A DNA stretch of 64,000 nt. Origin: Kushneria phyllosphaerae (GTDB lineage: Bacteria; Pseudomonadota; Gammaproteobacteria; Pseudomonadales; Halomonadaceae). The stretch is from positions 620,001 through 684,000 of the forward strand of contig NZ_ONZI01000003.1 in assembly GCF_900312995.1 (NCBI RefSeq), read 5' to 3'. The translations under genes were made by a program, and so were the position numbers. Shown one piece after another: positions 8,740-17,348 of the stretch (position 1 is the first letter of the stretch; each line of letters opens with the position of its first letter). The notes below the pieces were generated by a model, which ran no database searches, was not told where the DNA came from, and worked only from the letters and a program-made list of their open reading frames with translations.

Positions 8740-11700
8740 ATGCAGAGTACAGTGCCGGACAACAAGGAAGACTTTTTCAAAGCGCTTGAGACGCTGCTTG
8801 AAGAGCGCCTGGCGCCCGAGCAGGCACGCAACATCAGTGCCTTTGCTCGCCACTATTACGCCGGTGCCAGCCATGAGGACCTGCGAGAGCGCCATTTCGA
8901 AGACCTCTATGGTGCCACGCTCTCGACCTGGTTTTTCCTGCAACAGCGTGAGCCGGACAACCGGCCCAGGGTCCGTGTTTTCAATCCCGAATATGAAGAG
9001 CATGGCTGGCAGTCGACCCACACGGTGGTGGAAGTCGTCAGCCCGGACATGTCCTTTCTGGTTGATTCGGTGCGCATCGAACTCAATCGCTGCGGCTTCA
9101 CCGTCCACTCCATCCTGAACACGGTCATCGCCAGCGAACGCGACGAGCAGCAGCGGCTGGTCCGCTTTACGCCGCCGCGCGCTGAAAATGCACCCTCAGC
9201 GCGTGAGTCGATCATCTATATCGAGGTGGACCGTCACTCGGATGCGGCCATGCTTGAGGAGCTCAGGGTCAACATCCTGGATGTGCTGACCGATGTCCGC
9301 TCGGCCGTCTCCGACTTTGACGCCATGCGTGCTCAGGCCCATGCCGCGCTTGAGGAGATGAATACGCATCCGCCGCGAGTCGTTGAAAAGCGTGATGTCG
9401 AAGAGGCACGTGATTTTCTGGCATGGCTGCTGGACGATCACTTCACGTTTCTGGGCTTTGAAGAGTATGAGTTTCAAACCCGGGACGGACAGCCGCAGCT
9501 GGTACGAACCGGTGGCAGCGAGCTTGGGGTACTGACCCTGAACAGCCCGCGCTATAGCGAGGAACCGCAGCGCTTTAGTGGCAGCGGCGAAGAGCAGGGC
9601 GAGTATGTTCTGATCCCCGAGCTCATTTCCTTTGCCAAGAGCGCCTGGCCTTCGCGTATTCACCGCCCGAGCTATCCGGACTACATCATTGTCGAGCGCC
9701 ATAACGAACAGGGTGACGTCATTGGTGAGCGCCACTTTCTGGGACTTTATACGCTGTCCGTCTACAACGAGCGCCCGGTCAATATTCCCGTGCTGCGTCG
9801 CAAGATCGACACTGTGCTCAGTGCCTCAAACATCGACCCGACCGGGCACAACGGCAAGCAGCTCCAGCAGATTCTGGAGGTTTATCCCCGCGATGAACTG
9901 TTCCAGATGGGCACTGAAGATCTCTGCCGCACGGCCATGGGGATTCTGAGCATTCGAGAGCGTCGCCGCGTGCGGCTCTTTATTCGCGAGGATCGCTCCG
10001 GACGCTTTTACTCCTGTCTGGTGTATGTGCCGCGTGACGTTTTCTCGACCGACCTGAGGATGCGCATTCAGAACATGCTCTGTGAAGAGCTCGATGCCAG
10101 CTTTGGCGATTTCAATACCTATCTCTCCGAGTCGGTACTGGCCCGTATTCAGCTGATCCTGCGCTTTAATCACGACAAGCCGGTCGACTACGATGATCGC
10201 GCGCTGGAGAAAAAGGTCATCGCCATCGCGCGTGGCTGGCGTGATGACATGCACGAGGCGCTGATGGAAGGCTACGGCGAGGAGTCGGCCAACCGTCTGA
10301 TGGAGCGCTACCGTGATGCTTTCCCGAGCAGCTATCGGGAAGATTTTACGCCGCGCACCGCCATCTATGACATTGGCCACATGGAGGGGCTTGATAACGA
10401 AAGCTCTATCGATCTGAGCCTTTATCGTCAGCTCGAGCATGAAAATGATGTCAATCTCAAGCTCTTTCATCGCGATCAGCCGGTACCGCTTTCCGATGCG
10501 CTGCCCATGCTCGAGCACATGGGGCTGCGCGTCATCAGTGAGCGCCCCTATGAGATCGAACGTGCCGACAGCGTGGTCTGGATCCACGATTTCAATCTGG
10601 AGACCTCGAGTCGCGAGCATGTCGATCTGCACGGCATGCGGCATAACTTCATTGATGCCTTTACGCGCATCTGGTCAGGCGCCGCCGAGAGTGACAGTTT
10701 CAATCGACTGATCATTTCAGCGAAGCTCGACTGGCGTGAAGTGGCAATGCTGCGAGCCTATGCGCGCTATCTCAAACAGATTCGCTTCGGGCTGTCCCAG
10801 GACTATATCGCCACCGCCCTGACCCAGCATGCCGACATCTCGCGGGAACTGGTGGCTCTGTTCAAATTACGATTTGACCCGCAGGGCACGCATGATGAAG
10901 ACGCGCTTCAAAAGGTTCGTGAGCGCATCGAGGCCTATCTGGAAGAGGTCACCAGCCTCAACGATGACCGGCTGATTCGCCTCTATATGGATCTGATCGG
11001 TGCCACGCTGCGCACCAACTATTTCCAGCCGGGTGAAGACGGCGAGCCCAAATCCTATATCTCCTTCAAGCTCGCTCCGCGTCAGATCAATGATGTGCCG
11101 CGCCCGCGTCCGCTGTATGAGATCTTTGTCTACTCGCCGCGCATGGAAGGCGTGCATCTTCGTACCAGCAATATCGCTCGCGGTGGCATGCGCTGGTCGG
11201 ATCGCTTCGAGGATTTTCGTACCGAAATCCTCGGGCTGGTCAAGGCACAGCACGTCAAGAACTCGGTTATCGTGCCCAGCGGTGCCAAGGGCGGGTTTAT
11301 CTGCAAGCAGGCGCCAGTAGGCGGCAGTCGCGATGAGATCCAGAAAGAGGGCATCGCCTGCTATCAGACTCTGGTACGCGGCATGCTGGATATTACCGAT
11401 AACCTGATCGACAAGCAGGTCGTGCCGCCCGAGCAGGTTGTGCGCCATGACGGGGATGACCCCTATCTGGTTGTGGCCGCCGACAAGGGCACGGCGACCT
11501 TCTCCGACATTGCCAACGCGCTGGCACGGGAATACAACTTCTGGATGGGCGATGCCTTCGCCTCCGGCGGCAAGAACGGCTACGACCACAAGGCCATGGC
11601 GATCACCGCCCGCGGTGCCTGGGAAGCGGTCAAGCGCCACTTCCGCGAGCTGGGTCTCAATACGCAGGAAGACGCCTTTACCGTTATCGGTGTCGGTGAC

Positions 11701-13584
11701 ATGGCCGGCGACGTGTTCGGCAACGGCATGCTGTTGTCTGAAAAGATTCAGCTGGTCGCGGCCTTCAACCATCGCCATATCTTTATCGATCCCGACCCTG
11801 ACTGTGCGGCCTCCTTCAAGGAGCGCCAGCGCCTGTTTGGACTGGCGACCTCAAGCTGGGAGGATTACGACACTGCCTTGATCAGCGAGGGCGGCGGGGT
11901 ATTCTCGCGCGATGCCAAGTCAATTGAGATCACAGAGGGCATGAAGTCACGCTTTGGCATCACGGCCTCGCGTCTATCTCCTGCCGAGCTGATCAATGCC
12001 CTCTTGAAATCGAAGGTCGATCTGCTCTGGAACGGCGGTATCGGCACCTACGTCAAGTCGAGCGAAGAAAGTCATGCCGATGTGGGTGACAAGGCCAACG
12101 ACACGCTGCGCGTCAACGGCAATGAACTGGGCTGTCGCGTGGTCGGTGAAGGCGGCAATCTGGGGGTCACCCAGCTGGGTCGTCGTGAGGCCGCCCAGCA
12201 TGGCGTGCGCATGAATACCGACTTTATCGATAATGCCGGTGGCGTGAACTGCTCGGACCATGAGGTCAATATCAAGATCCTGCTGGATGAGGTGGTCGCG
12301 CGTGGCGACATGACCGGCAAGCAGCGCAACGATCTGCTGGCACAGATGACCGAGGAAGTGGCCGATCTGGTCGTGGATGACAACTACCGCCAGACTCAGG
12401 CGCTTTCCCTGTCACGGTTGCTGTCAGCGGAAAACCTGGGGCCCTATCGGCGCTTCATTTTCGATCTGGAAGCGACCGGTCAGCTTGACCGGGAGCTGGA
12501 AGCCCTGCCGGATGATGCCACGCTGGCGGCCCGCGCCGAGCGCGGTGAAGGCCTGACCCATCCGGAGCTTTCCTCGCTGATCTCGCATGCCAAGATTGAC
12601 CTCAAGGGCATGCTGGTGGAATCCGATGTGCCCAATGAACCGGGGATCGTCAATCACGCCGAACGTGCATTCCCCGCCACGCTGGTGGAGCGCTATGGCG
12701 AGGAGATTGCCAACCATCGGCTGCGTCACCAGATCGTGGCGACCAAGATTGCCGGCGATGTGGTCGATCATATGGGCATCCCGTTCGTGAGGCGGCTGAT
12801 GGACATTACCGGCACCAGTGCCGGTGAGGTGGTCAAAGCCTACGTCATGGCCCGCGACAGCTTCGGACTGGCATCTGTGTGGCATGAGATCGAGGCGCTG
12901 GACGCCCGGGTCGATACTGCCATTCAGTACGACATGATGCTCTCGCTGGTGCGTCTCCTGCGCCGTGCAACGCGCTATTTCCTGCGCTATCACATGCAAA
13001 GTGACGCTGAATCGGTGGTCGGACAATACGCTCCTGATCTTGAGCGCCTGAGCAGCAACATCGGTGAACGGCTTCGAGGCGAGGCGCAGCGTCAGTGTCT
13101 GTCACTGCGAGACCGCTATATCGAGGCAGGCGCGCCCGAGGCGCTTGCCGAGCGTGTGGCGGCGACCGAAAGCCTGTATGCCGGGCTTGGCATCATCGAT
13201 ACAGCGGAACTCACCGGCGTATCGCTGGAGCGTGTGGCCGATACCTACTATCTCATCGGGGAGCAGCTGTCGCTGCCGTGGATGCTGGAGCAGGTCAATC
13301 GACTCGAGGTGAACGACAGCTGGCAGACGATCGCCCGTGAAACCCTTCGCGATGATATGGATCGCCAGCAGCTGATGCTGACCGCCAGCGTACTGCGGGG
13401 TGAAGAGTGCCAGGACGTCGATCAGTGCGTTGAGCATTGGATGACGCAGCACAAGGCGCCCGTTGAGCGCTGGTGTGCCCTGCTTGAAGAGGTGCACTCT
13501 ACCGACGAGTTGGGCTATGCGCTCTTCACGGTAGCCGTGCGGGCCCTTGGAGAGCTTTCCGAGCGTCCCCCGTCCGGGAAATGA
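8740..13584 (+). CDS. gdhB: NAD-specific glutamate dehydrogenase, large (180-kDa) type
   Basis: This enzyme converts glutamate to 2-oxoglutarate and ammonia with NAD, the catabolic direction in bacteria such as Pseudomonas. The 1614 residues match the L-GDH_180 class in length. The N-terminal half carries ACT-like regulatory segments (for example STWFFLQQREPDNRPRVRVF and the DHFTFLGFEEYEF region). The catalytic core has GGMRWSDRFEDFRTEILGLV and the dehydrogenase signature KNSVIVPSGAKGGF (about residue 840), then NAD-binding VIGVGDMAGDVFGNGML. An ATG at 8740 behind GAGGAGAATCG fixes the start; 17 upstream in-frame codons are excluded. A long hairpin-rich leader precedes it and a clear terminator follows. 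Confidence 0.96.
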   Translation: MQSTVPDNKEDFFKALETLLEERLAPEQARNISAFARHYYAGASHEDLRERHFEDLYGATLSTWFFLQQREPDNRPRVRVFNPEYEEHGWQSTHTVVEVVSPDMSFLVDSVRIELNRCGFTVHSILNTVIASERDEQQRLVRFTPPRAENAPSARESIIYIEVDRHSDAAMLEELRVNILDVLTDVRSAVSDFDAMRAQAHAALEEMNTHPPRVVEKRDVEEARDFLAWLLDDHFTFLGFEEYEFQTRDGQPQLVRTGGSELGVLTLNSPRYSEEPQRFSGSGEEQGEYVLIPELISFAKSAWPSRIHRPSYPDYIIVERHNEQGDVIGERHFLGLYTLSVYNERPVNIPVLRRKIDTVLSASNIDPTGHNGKQLQQILEVYPRDELFQMGTEDLCRTAMGILSIRERRRVRLFIREDRSGRFYSCLVYVPRDVFSTDLRMRIQNMLCEELDASFGDFNTYLSESVLARIQLILRFNHDKPVDYDDRALEKKVIAIARGWRDDMHEALMEGYGEESANRLMERYRDAFPSSYREDFTPRTAIYDIGHMEGLDNESSIDLSLYRQLEHENDVNLKLFHRDQPVPLSDALPMLEHMGLRVISERPYEIERADSVVWIHDFNLETSSREHVDLHGMRHNFIDAFTRIWSGAAESDSFNRLIISAKLDWREVAMLRAYARYLKQIRFGLSQDYIATALTQHADISRELVALFKLRFDPQGTHDEDALQKVRERIEAYLEEVTSLNDDRLIRLYMDLIGATLRTNYFQPGEDGEPKSYISFKLAPRQINDVPRPRPLYEIFVYSPRMEGVHLRTSNIARGGMRWSDRFEDFRTEILGLVKAQHVKNSVIVPSGAKGGFICKQAPVGGSRDEIQKEGIACYQTLVRGMLDITDNLIDKQVVPPEQVVRHDGDDPYLVVAADKGTATFSDIANALAREYNFWMGDAFASGGKNGYDHKAMAITARGAWEAVKRHFRELGLNTQEDAFTVIGVGDMAGDVFGNGMLLSEKIQLVAAFNHRHIFIDPDPDCAASFKERQRLFGLATSSWEDYDTALISEGGGVFSRDAKSIEITEGMKSRFGITASRLSPAELINALLKSKVDLLWNGGIGTYVKSSEESHADVGDKANDTLRVNGNELGCRVVGEGGNLGVTQLGRREAAQHGVRMNTDFIDNAGGVNCSDHEVNIKILLDEVVARGDMTGKQRNDLLAQMTEEVADLVVDDNYRQTQALSLSRLLSAENLGPYRRFIFDLEATGQLDRELEALPDDATLAARAERGEGLTHPELSSLISHAKIDLKGMLVESDVPNEPGIVNHAERAFPATLVERYGEEIANHRLRHQIVATKIAGDVVDHMGIPFVRRLMDITGTSAGEVVKAYVMARDSFGLASVWHEIEALDARVDTAIQYDMMLSLVRLLRRATRYFLRYHMQSDAESVVGQYAPDLERLSSNIGERLRGEAQRQCLSLRDRYIEAGAPEALAERVAATESLYAGLGIIDTAELTGVSLERVADTYYLIGEQLSLPWMLEQVNRLEVNDSWQTIARETLRDDMDRQQLMLTASVLRGEECQDVDQCVEHWMTQHKAPVERWCALLEEVHSTDELGYALFTVAVRALGELSERPPSGK

Positions 13585-13625
13585 TCAGGACGGTCCCTGC
13601 GCTATTGCGTATGACAGCAGGATCA

Positions 13626-13654
13626 AACGCCGCCCCATGGGGCGGCGTTTTTTT
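13626..13654 (+). terminator. intrinsic terminator of the glutamate dehydrogenase gene
   Basis: Self-complementary CGCCGCCCCATGGGGCGGCG stem (13628-13647) followed by seven T. It ends the gdhB transcript about 45 bases beyond its stop and just before the MOSC gene. Confidence 0.92.
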
Positions 13655-13699
13655 ATGTTACATTGACCATCATCCGCTTCACCTACTGGATGACGTCTC

Positions 13700-14524
13700 A
13701 TGGCCGCCTGCATCAGCTCACTGCATGTTTATCCCGTCAAGTCGCTGGCCGGCATCGATGTGCAACAGTCAGTACTGACCAGCGAGGGGTTGCATTACGA
13801 CCGGCGCTGGGTCATTACCGATGACCAGGGTGATTTCATTACTCAGCGAAGCTGCGCGCGCATGGCCACCCTGGTGCCTGCCCTCGATGAACATCATCTG
13901 ATCCTTCAGTCTCCCGACCGGCGTCATCTGTTTATATCGCTCACGCTGCCCGAGGTAGCACCTTCGCGCGTGCGTATTTTCGGTAGTGAATGTCAGGGCC
14001 TTGATGAAGGCGATGAAGCGGCCCGATGGCTGAGCGCCTTTCTTGAACGCCCCGTCAGGCTCAAGCGGGTACCCCGCGACAACCAGCGCCGCGTCAGCCC
14101 GGAGCGAATTGGCACGCATGTGGCCCATACCGGATTTGCCGATGGCTACCCGCTACTGATAGCTGCCACCTCGTCACTGACCGCACTCAATGACCGCCTG
14201 GTGGCGCGTGCCCTGCCGGCGCTGCCCATGTCCAGGTTTCGTCCCAACATTGTCATCGAGGGCACCTTCCCCTTTGCCGAGCATGACAGTACGACGCTTG
14301 AAGGGGAAAACCTGTCGCTGTGGCTGTGCAAGCCCTGTGAGCGCTGTCGTATTACCACCATCAATCAGTGCAGTGGCGACATTGCCGTGCCGGGTGAGCC
14401 CCTGAAGACACTGATGACGATGGATCATGTGGCCACAGGGGGTGCGTTTTTTGGAGAAAACGCGGTGGTCATGCAGGGCGGCGGTCAGCTGCTTTATACG
14501 GGAATGCCGATACGAATGGGCTAG
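13700..14524 (+). CDS. MOSC domain protein (YcbX/mARC-like molybdenum cofactor enzyme)
   Basis: The 274-residue product has the N-terminal beta-barrel region (HVYPVKSLAGI, GLHYDRRWVITD, FITQR) followed by a MOSC domain with SRFRPNIVI and the KPCERCRITTINQ motif. The Cys in that motif (C213; C210 and C216 are nearby) is where mARC and YcbX proteins bind the molybdenum cofactor. By family it would reduce N-hydroxylated compounds such as hydroxylaminopurine, using an electron donor. E. coli YcbX also carries a C-terminal 2Fe-2S ferredoxin domain, which is absent here, so a separate donor is needed. Monocistronic. Confidence 0.88.
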   Translation: MAACISSLHVYPVKSLAGIDVQQSVLTSEGLHYDRRWVITDDQGDFITQRSCARMATLVPALDEHHLILQSPDRRHLFISLTLPEVAPSRVRIFGSECQGLDEGDEAARWLSAFLERPVRLKRVPRDNQRRVSPERIGTHVAHTGFADGYPLLIAATSSLTALNDRLVARALPALPMSRFRPNIVIEGTFPFAEHDSTTLEGENLSLWLCKPCERCRITTINQCSGDIAVPGEPLKTLMTMDHVATGGAFFGENAVVMQGGGQLLYTGMPIRMG

Positions 14525-14640
14525 CCAAAAGCATCGCCAAATACGCAGGCTTTGTTATGCTGTGGCGGTTTTGCCGACCGACCGAGGCCACACCTGCTGT
14601 CTGTATCGGCATCAAGGGATTTTTTCCAACGAGAGACATC

Positions 14641-15777
14641 ATGAAAAATACAATCTTGTATCTGGCACTGGGCATGGGCGTTGGGCTGGGCACTCTCTCG
14701 GGACAGGCTCTTGCCGCCAAGAGCCCGGCACTTCAGCAGGCCGAGCAGGCGGCAAGCCAGGTCGATATTTCCGGGGCCATTGAGCGTGATACGGATGGCA
14801 TGAGCCGCTCCATGTATCTGGGGTCAAAGCCCATATCGCACGATTTCGACGTCAAGCAGGGCGGCGAATACATCATTGAAGCACGTGCCTTTCATGGCAC
14901 TTCCGGGCTTTATGAGGTCAATGCAGAACTTCGTGATGATGCCGGCCAGACACTGGCCACGGCCAGCGGCAACAATCAGACCAACGGTCTGATGATCCGT
15001 CATCAGCTGGCGCCGGGCACTTATCACGTGGTGATCACCGGTCAAAGCCGCAGCCCGGCACGTGATCAAACCCAGTCCGTGACGGTTTCGGTCCAGCAGG
15101 CTGATGCCAGCGTGCGCGGCCAGGGGCTGGCCGATGCCAGTCGTATCGAGCGCCTGGGCAGTGCCAGTGCCGTTGCCGCCAGCAACAATGCCGATGCGCC
15201 AGCACGTCTGGGTCGTGACGGCGCAGTTCAGGGCGATGCCACCGCACCTGGCACCGGTGCCTCGCAGCGCAGTGCCAGCGTGACCACCGGCCCTGGCGAG
15301 ACGCAGCCCGAGCCCGGTCCTTCCGGCAGGGCACTGGAACGTGCCGCGCAATCCGATACTGTCGAGGAAGGCGAGGGGCTGGCAGCCGACCAGGGCAGCG
15401 TCGATGCGGCCCATGACGGTCAGCAGGCTGCCGCGACAAGTGACAACGTTTCACCCATTCGCGAGCGGATCCTGCGTGATGTGCCCATGCGTACCGATGG
15501 GGAAGTGCTCAAGTTTGAGGTGGTCTCTGCCGGTACCGTGACCGTTGACAGTTTCACAATGGATTCCAGCGGCAACTACCGCATTTCCGGTGAGCTGGTC
15601 GACAGCAATGGCCAGGTGGTGGCCAGCGACAGCGGCAGTGGCTTCCAGGGCGATTTCCACCTGCGTGAGTCTCTTGAGCCCGGCATCTACAGCGTACGCG
15701 TGCGCGGTCAGAAGTTCGGTGGCGTGCGCAGTGGCGCCAATAACTTTACGCTGCGCATCGAGCAGCCCGGCGACTGA
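14641..15777 (+). CDS. secreted protein with two PPC-like beta domains, function unknown
   Basis: I do not recognise this 378-residue protein by name. It starts with a clear signal peptide (MKNTILYLALGMGVGLGTL, cleavage likely after GQALA). Two regions then follow the same beta-sandwich pattern. Residues about 65-145 contain HDFDVKQGGEYIIEARA and LAPGTYHVVITGQ; residues about 285-375 contain EVLKFEVVSAGTVTVDSF and LEPGIYSVRVRGQKFG. Both resemble the bacterial pre-peptidase C-terminal (PPC) fold. They are joined by about 130 residues of Ala/Gly/Gln/Ser/Asp-rich, probably disordered linker. No catalytic motif was seen. A GAGAG sits before the ATG at 14641. It is probably periplasmic or exported. 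Confidence 0.75.
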   Translation: MKNTILYLALGMGVGLGTLSGQALAAKSPALQQAEQAASQVDISGAIERDTDGMSRSMYLGSKPISHDFDVKQGGEYIIEARAFHGTSGLYEVNAELRDDAGQTLATASGNNQTNGLMIRHQLAPGTYHVVITGQSRSPARDQTQSVTVSVQQADASVRGQGLADASRIERLGSASAVAASNNADAPARLGRDGAVQGDATAPGTGASQRSASVTTGPGETQPEPGPSGRALERAAQSDTVEEGEGLAADQGSVDAAHDGQQAAATSDNVSPIRERILRDVPMRTDGEVLKFEVVSAGTVTVDSFTMDSSGNYRISGELVDSNGQVVASDSGSGFQGDFHLRESLEPGIYSVRVRGQKFGGVRSGANNFTLRIEQPGD

Positions 15778-15789
15778 CCCTTCCTGTAT

Positions 15790-15815
15790 GGCCCGGGGGC
15801 ATCCCGGGCCTGATT
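15790..15815 (+). terminator. possible weak terminator before pyrD
   Basis: GGCCCGGG/CCCGGGCC stem (15790-15797 and 15803-15810) with a 5-base loop, followed by TGATTTAT. The T run is broken, so termination may be partial and pyrD could receive read-through. Confidence 0.4.
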
Positions 15816-15840
15816 TATCTGCTTTCAAGGACATGCCCTC

Positions 15841-16866
15841 ATGTACAAGGCCGCTCGTGCGCTGCTGTTTCGTCTCGACCCTGAAACGGCCCATGGCCTG
15901 ACACTGTCATCACTGGATCTGGCGCATCGCCTTCATTTGCAGCGGGCACTGGCGTCTTCGCCCGTCGAGGATCCTGTCACGCTGATGGGGCTCCGCTTTG
16001 CCAATCGGGTCGGACTTGCTGCCGGCCTGGACAAGAACGGCGAACATCTCGACGCACTGGGGGCCATGGGGTTTGGGTTTGTGGAAGTCGGCACGGTAAC
16101 GCCAAAGGCTCAGTCCGGTAATCCGCGACCGAGGCTTTTCCGTCTGCCTGAAAGCGGGGCGATCATCAATCGCATGGGATTCAACAACCAGGGCGTGGAC
16201 CAGCTGTTGGCCAATGTGGCCAAAAGCCGTTATGACGGCGTCATTGGCATCAATATTGGCAAGAATCTGACCACCCCGGTCGAGCAGGCCGTGGATGACT
16301 ACATGACCTGCCTGCGAGCGGTACATGATCATGCCCATTATGTGACCGTCAATATTTCATCACCCAATACGCCCGGGCTTCGCAGCCTGCAGTTTGGCGA
16401 GCAGCTCAATGCGCTTTTGTCGGCACTGCAGCAGGAAAACCGCACACTTGATCAGCGCCATGGCCGCCGGGTCCCGCTGGCGGTCAAGATTGCGCCGGAC
16501 ATGAGCGAGTCGGAAACGGATCTGGTCGCCGAGTGTCTGAAAGCCTGCGAGATTGAAGCGGTGATCGGCACCAACACGACCATCAGTCGTGATGGCATCG
16601 CGGGCAGTCCGCATGCCGAACAGGCCGGCGGTCTTTCGGGGCGTCCGGTAAGGCAGGCGTCAACGACGATTGTCAGACGCTTGCGCGAAAAGCTGGCGGA
16701 CATCACCATTATCGGCGTGGGCGGGATCGATAGCGGCGAGGCAGCGCTTGAAAAGCAGCAGGCCGGTGCGGATCTGGTACAGATTTACAGTGGCCTGATT
16801 TATGAAGGGCCAGCACTGGTCAAACAGTGTGCCCAGGCGTTAAAGGACTCAAAAAAGGCAGTGTGA
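15841..16866 (+). CDS. pyrD: dihydroorotate dehydrogenase (quinone), class 2
   Basis: Fourth step of de novo pyrimidine synthesis: oxidises dihydroorotate to orotate with FMN and passes electrons to ubiquinone at the inner membrane. The 341-residue protein has the N-terminal amphipathic membrane-binding helices of class 2 enzymes (YKAARALLFRLDPETAHGL), then AAGLDKNGEHLDALGAMGFG, GTVTPKAQSGNPRPRLFRL and INRMGFNNQG. The active-site region is NISSPNTPGLRSLQ with the class 2 serine, and the FMN phosphate loop is IIGVGGIDSGEAA. It is convergent with rmf. Confidence 0.96.
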   Translation: MYKAARALLFRLDPETAHGLTLSSLDLAHRLHLQRALASSPVEDPVTLMGLRFANRVGLAAGLDKNGEHLDALGAMGFGFVEVGTVTPKAQSGNPRPRLFRLPESGAIINRMGFNNQGVDQLLANVAKSRYDGVIGINIGKNLTTPVEQAVDDYMTCLRAVHDHAHYVTVNISSPNTPGLRSLQFGEQLNALLSALQQENRTLDQRHGRRVPLAVKIAPDMSESETDLVAECLKACEIEAVIGTNTTISRDGIAGSPHAEQAGGLSGRPVRQASTTIVRRLREKLADITIIGVGGIDSGEAALEKQQAGADLVQIYSGLIYEGPALVKQCAQALKDSKKAV

Positions 16867-16927
16867 TCAAAGACCGGGCACGCAGGTCGCGTACCCGGAT
16901 GTCATGTCATGCGATGGGTTCAATGGT

Positions 16928-16958
16928 TCCAATGGCGAATCAGGTGGTCGCCATTGGA
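16928..16958 (-). repeat. 11-bp hairpin spanning the rmf stop codon
   Basis: Perfect 11-bp arms TCCAATGGCGA/TCGCCATTGGA (16928-16938 and 16948-16958) with a 9-base loop. The rmf stop codon (16940-16942) falls in the loop. There is no T run after it on the rmf strand, so it looks more like an mRNA 3'-end structure than a classic terminator. Confidence 0.55.
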
Positions 16959-17149
16959 TTAACGTGCAGACCCGAGACCCCTGTCATACCGGACCATTGC
17001 GCTTCACGGCCTTCACGCCAGCCGCTCATCCAGGACTCGCGCATTTCGATACCCTGACTGGGGCAGTCATCTCTGGAGCGTCCAGTCACACCGGCCTTGT
17101 AACCACTGACATAGGCTTTCTGGAAGGGATCACGTTTCTGTCTTTTCAT
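16940..17149 (-). CDS. rmf: ribosome modulation factor RMF
   Basis: RMF dimerises 70S ribosomes into inactive 100S particles in stationary phase or stress. The 69-residue product opens MKRQKRDPFQKAYVSGYKAG, very close to E. coli RMF, and keeps GRSRDDCP and the WMSGWREGR motif. It carries about 14 extra C-terminal residues compared with the 55-residue E. coli protein. The ATG at 17149 is preceded by GAGGTTATCCA; a longer in-frame start is rejected because homology begins exactly at MKRQKRD. It is divergent from rlmKL, itself a ribosome maturation gene. Confidence 0.95.
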   Translation of the reverse strand: MKRQKRDPFQKAYVSGYKAGVTGRSRDDCPSQGIEMRESWMSGWREGREAQWSGMTGVSGLHVNPMATT

Positions 17150-17348
17150 TGGATAACCTCGCTTCACACAAAAAAGTGTTTCGTCCCGTGACAATGGCAG
17201 TGTCACTACCATGGGGGTCGTAGGTTGACAGCGATCGTGCGATCTTTCGTAGCTACCCCTATACCTTTACAGCAGCAGCAAGACGCTGTCGAAAATCATT
17301 TTCATCTAAGCAAATCGCTCATTAATCTTTTCAGGAATATGACACCGC

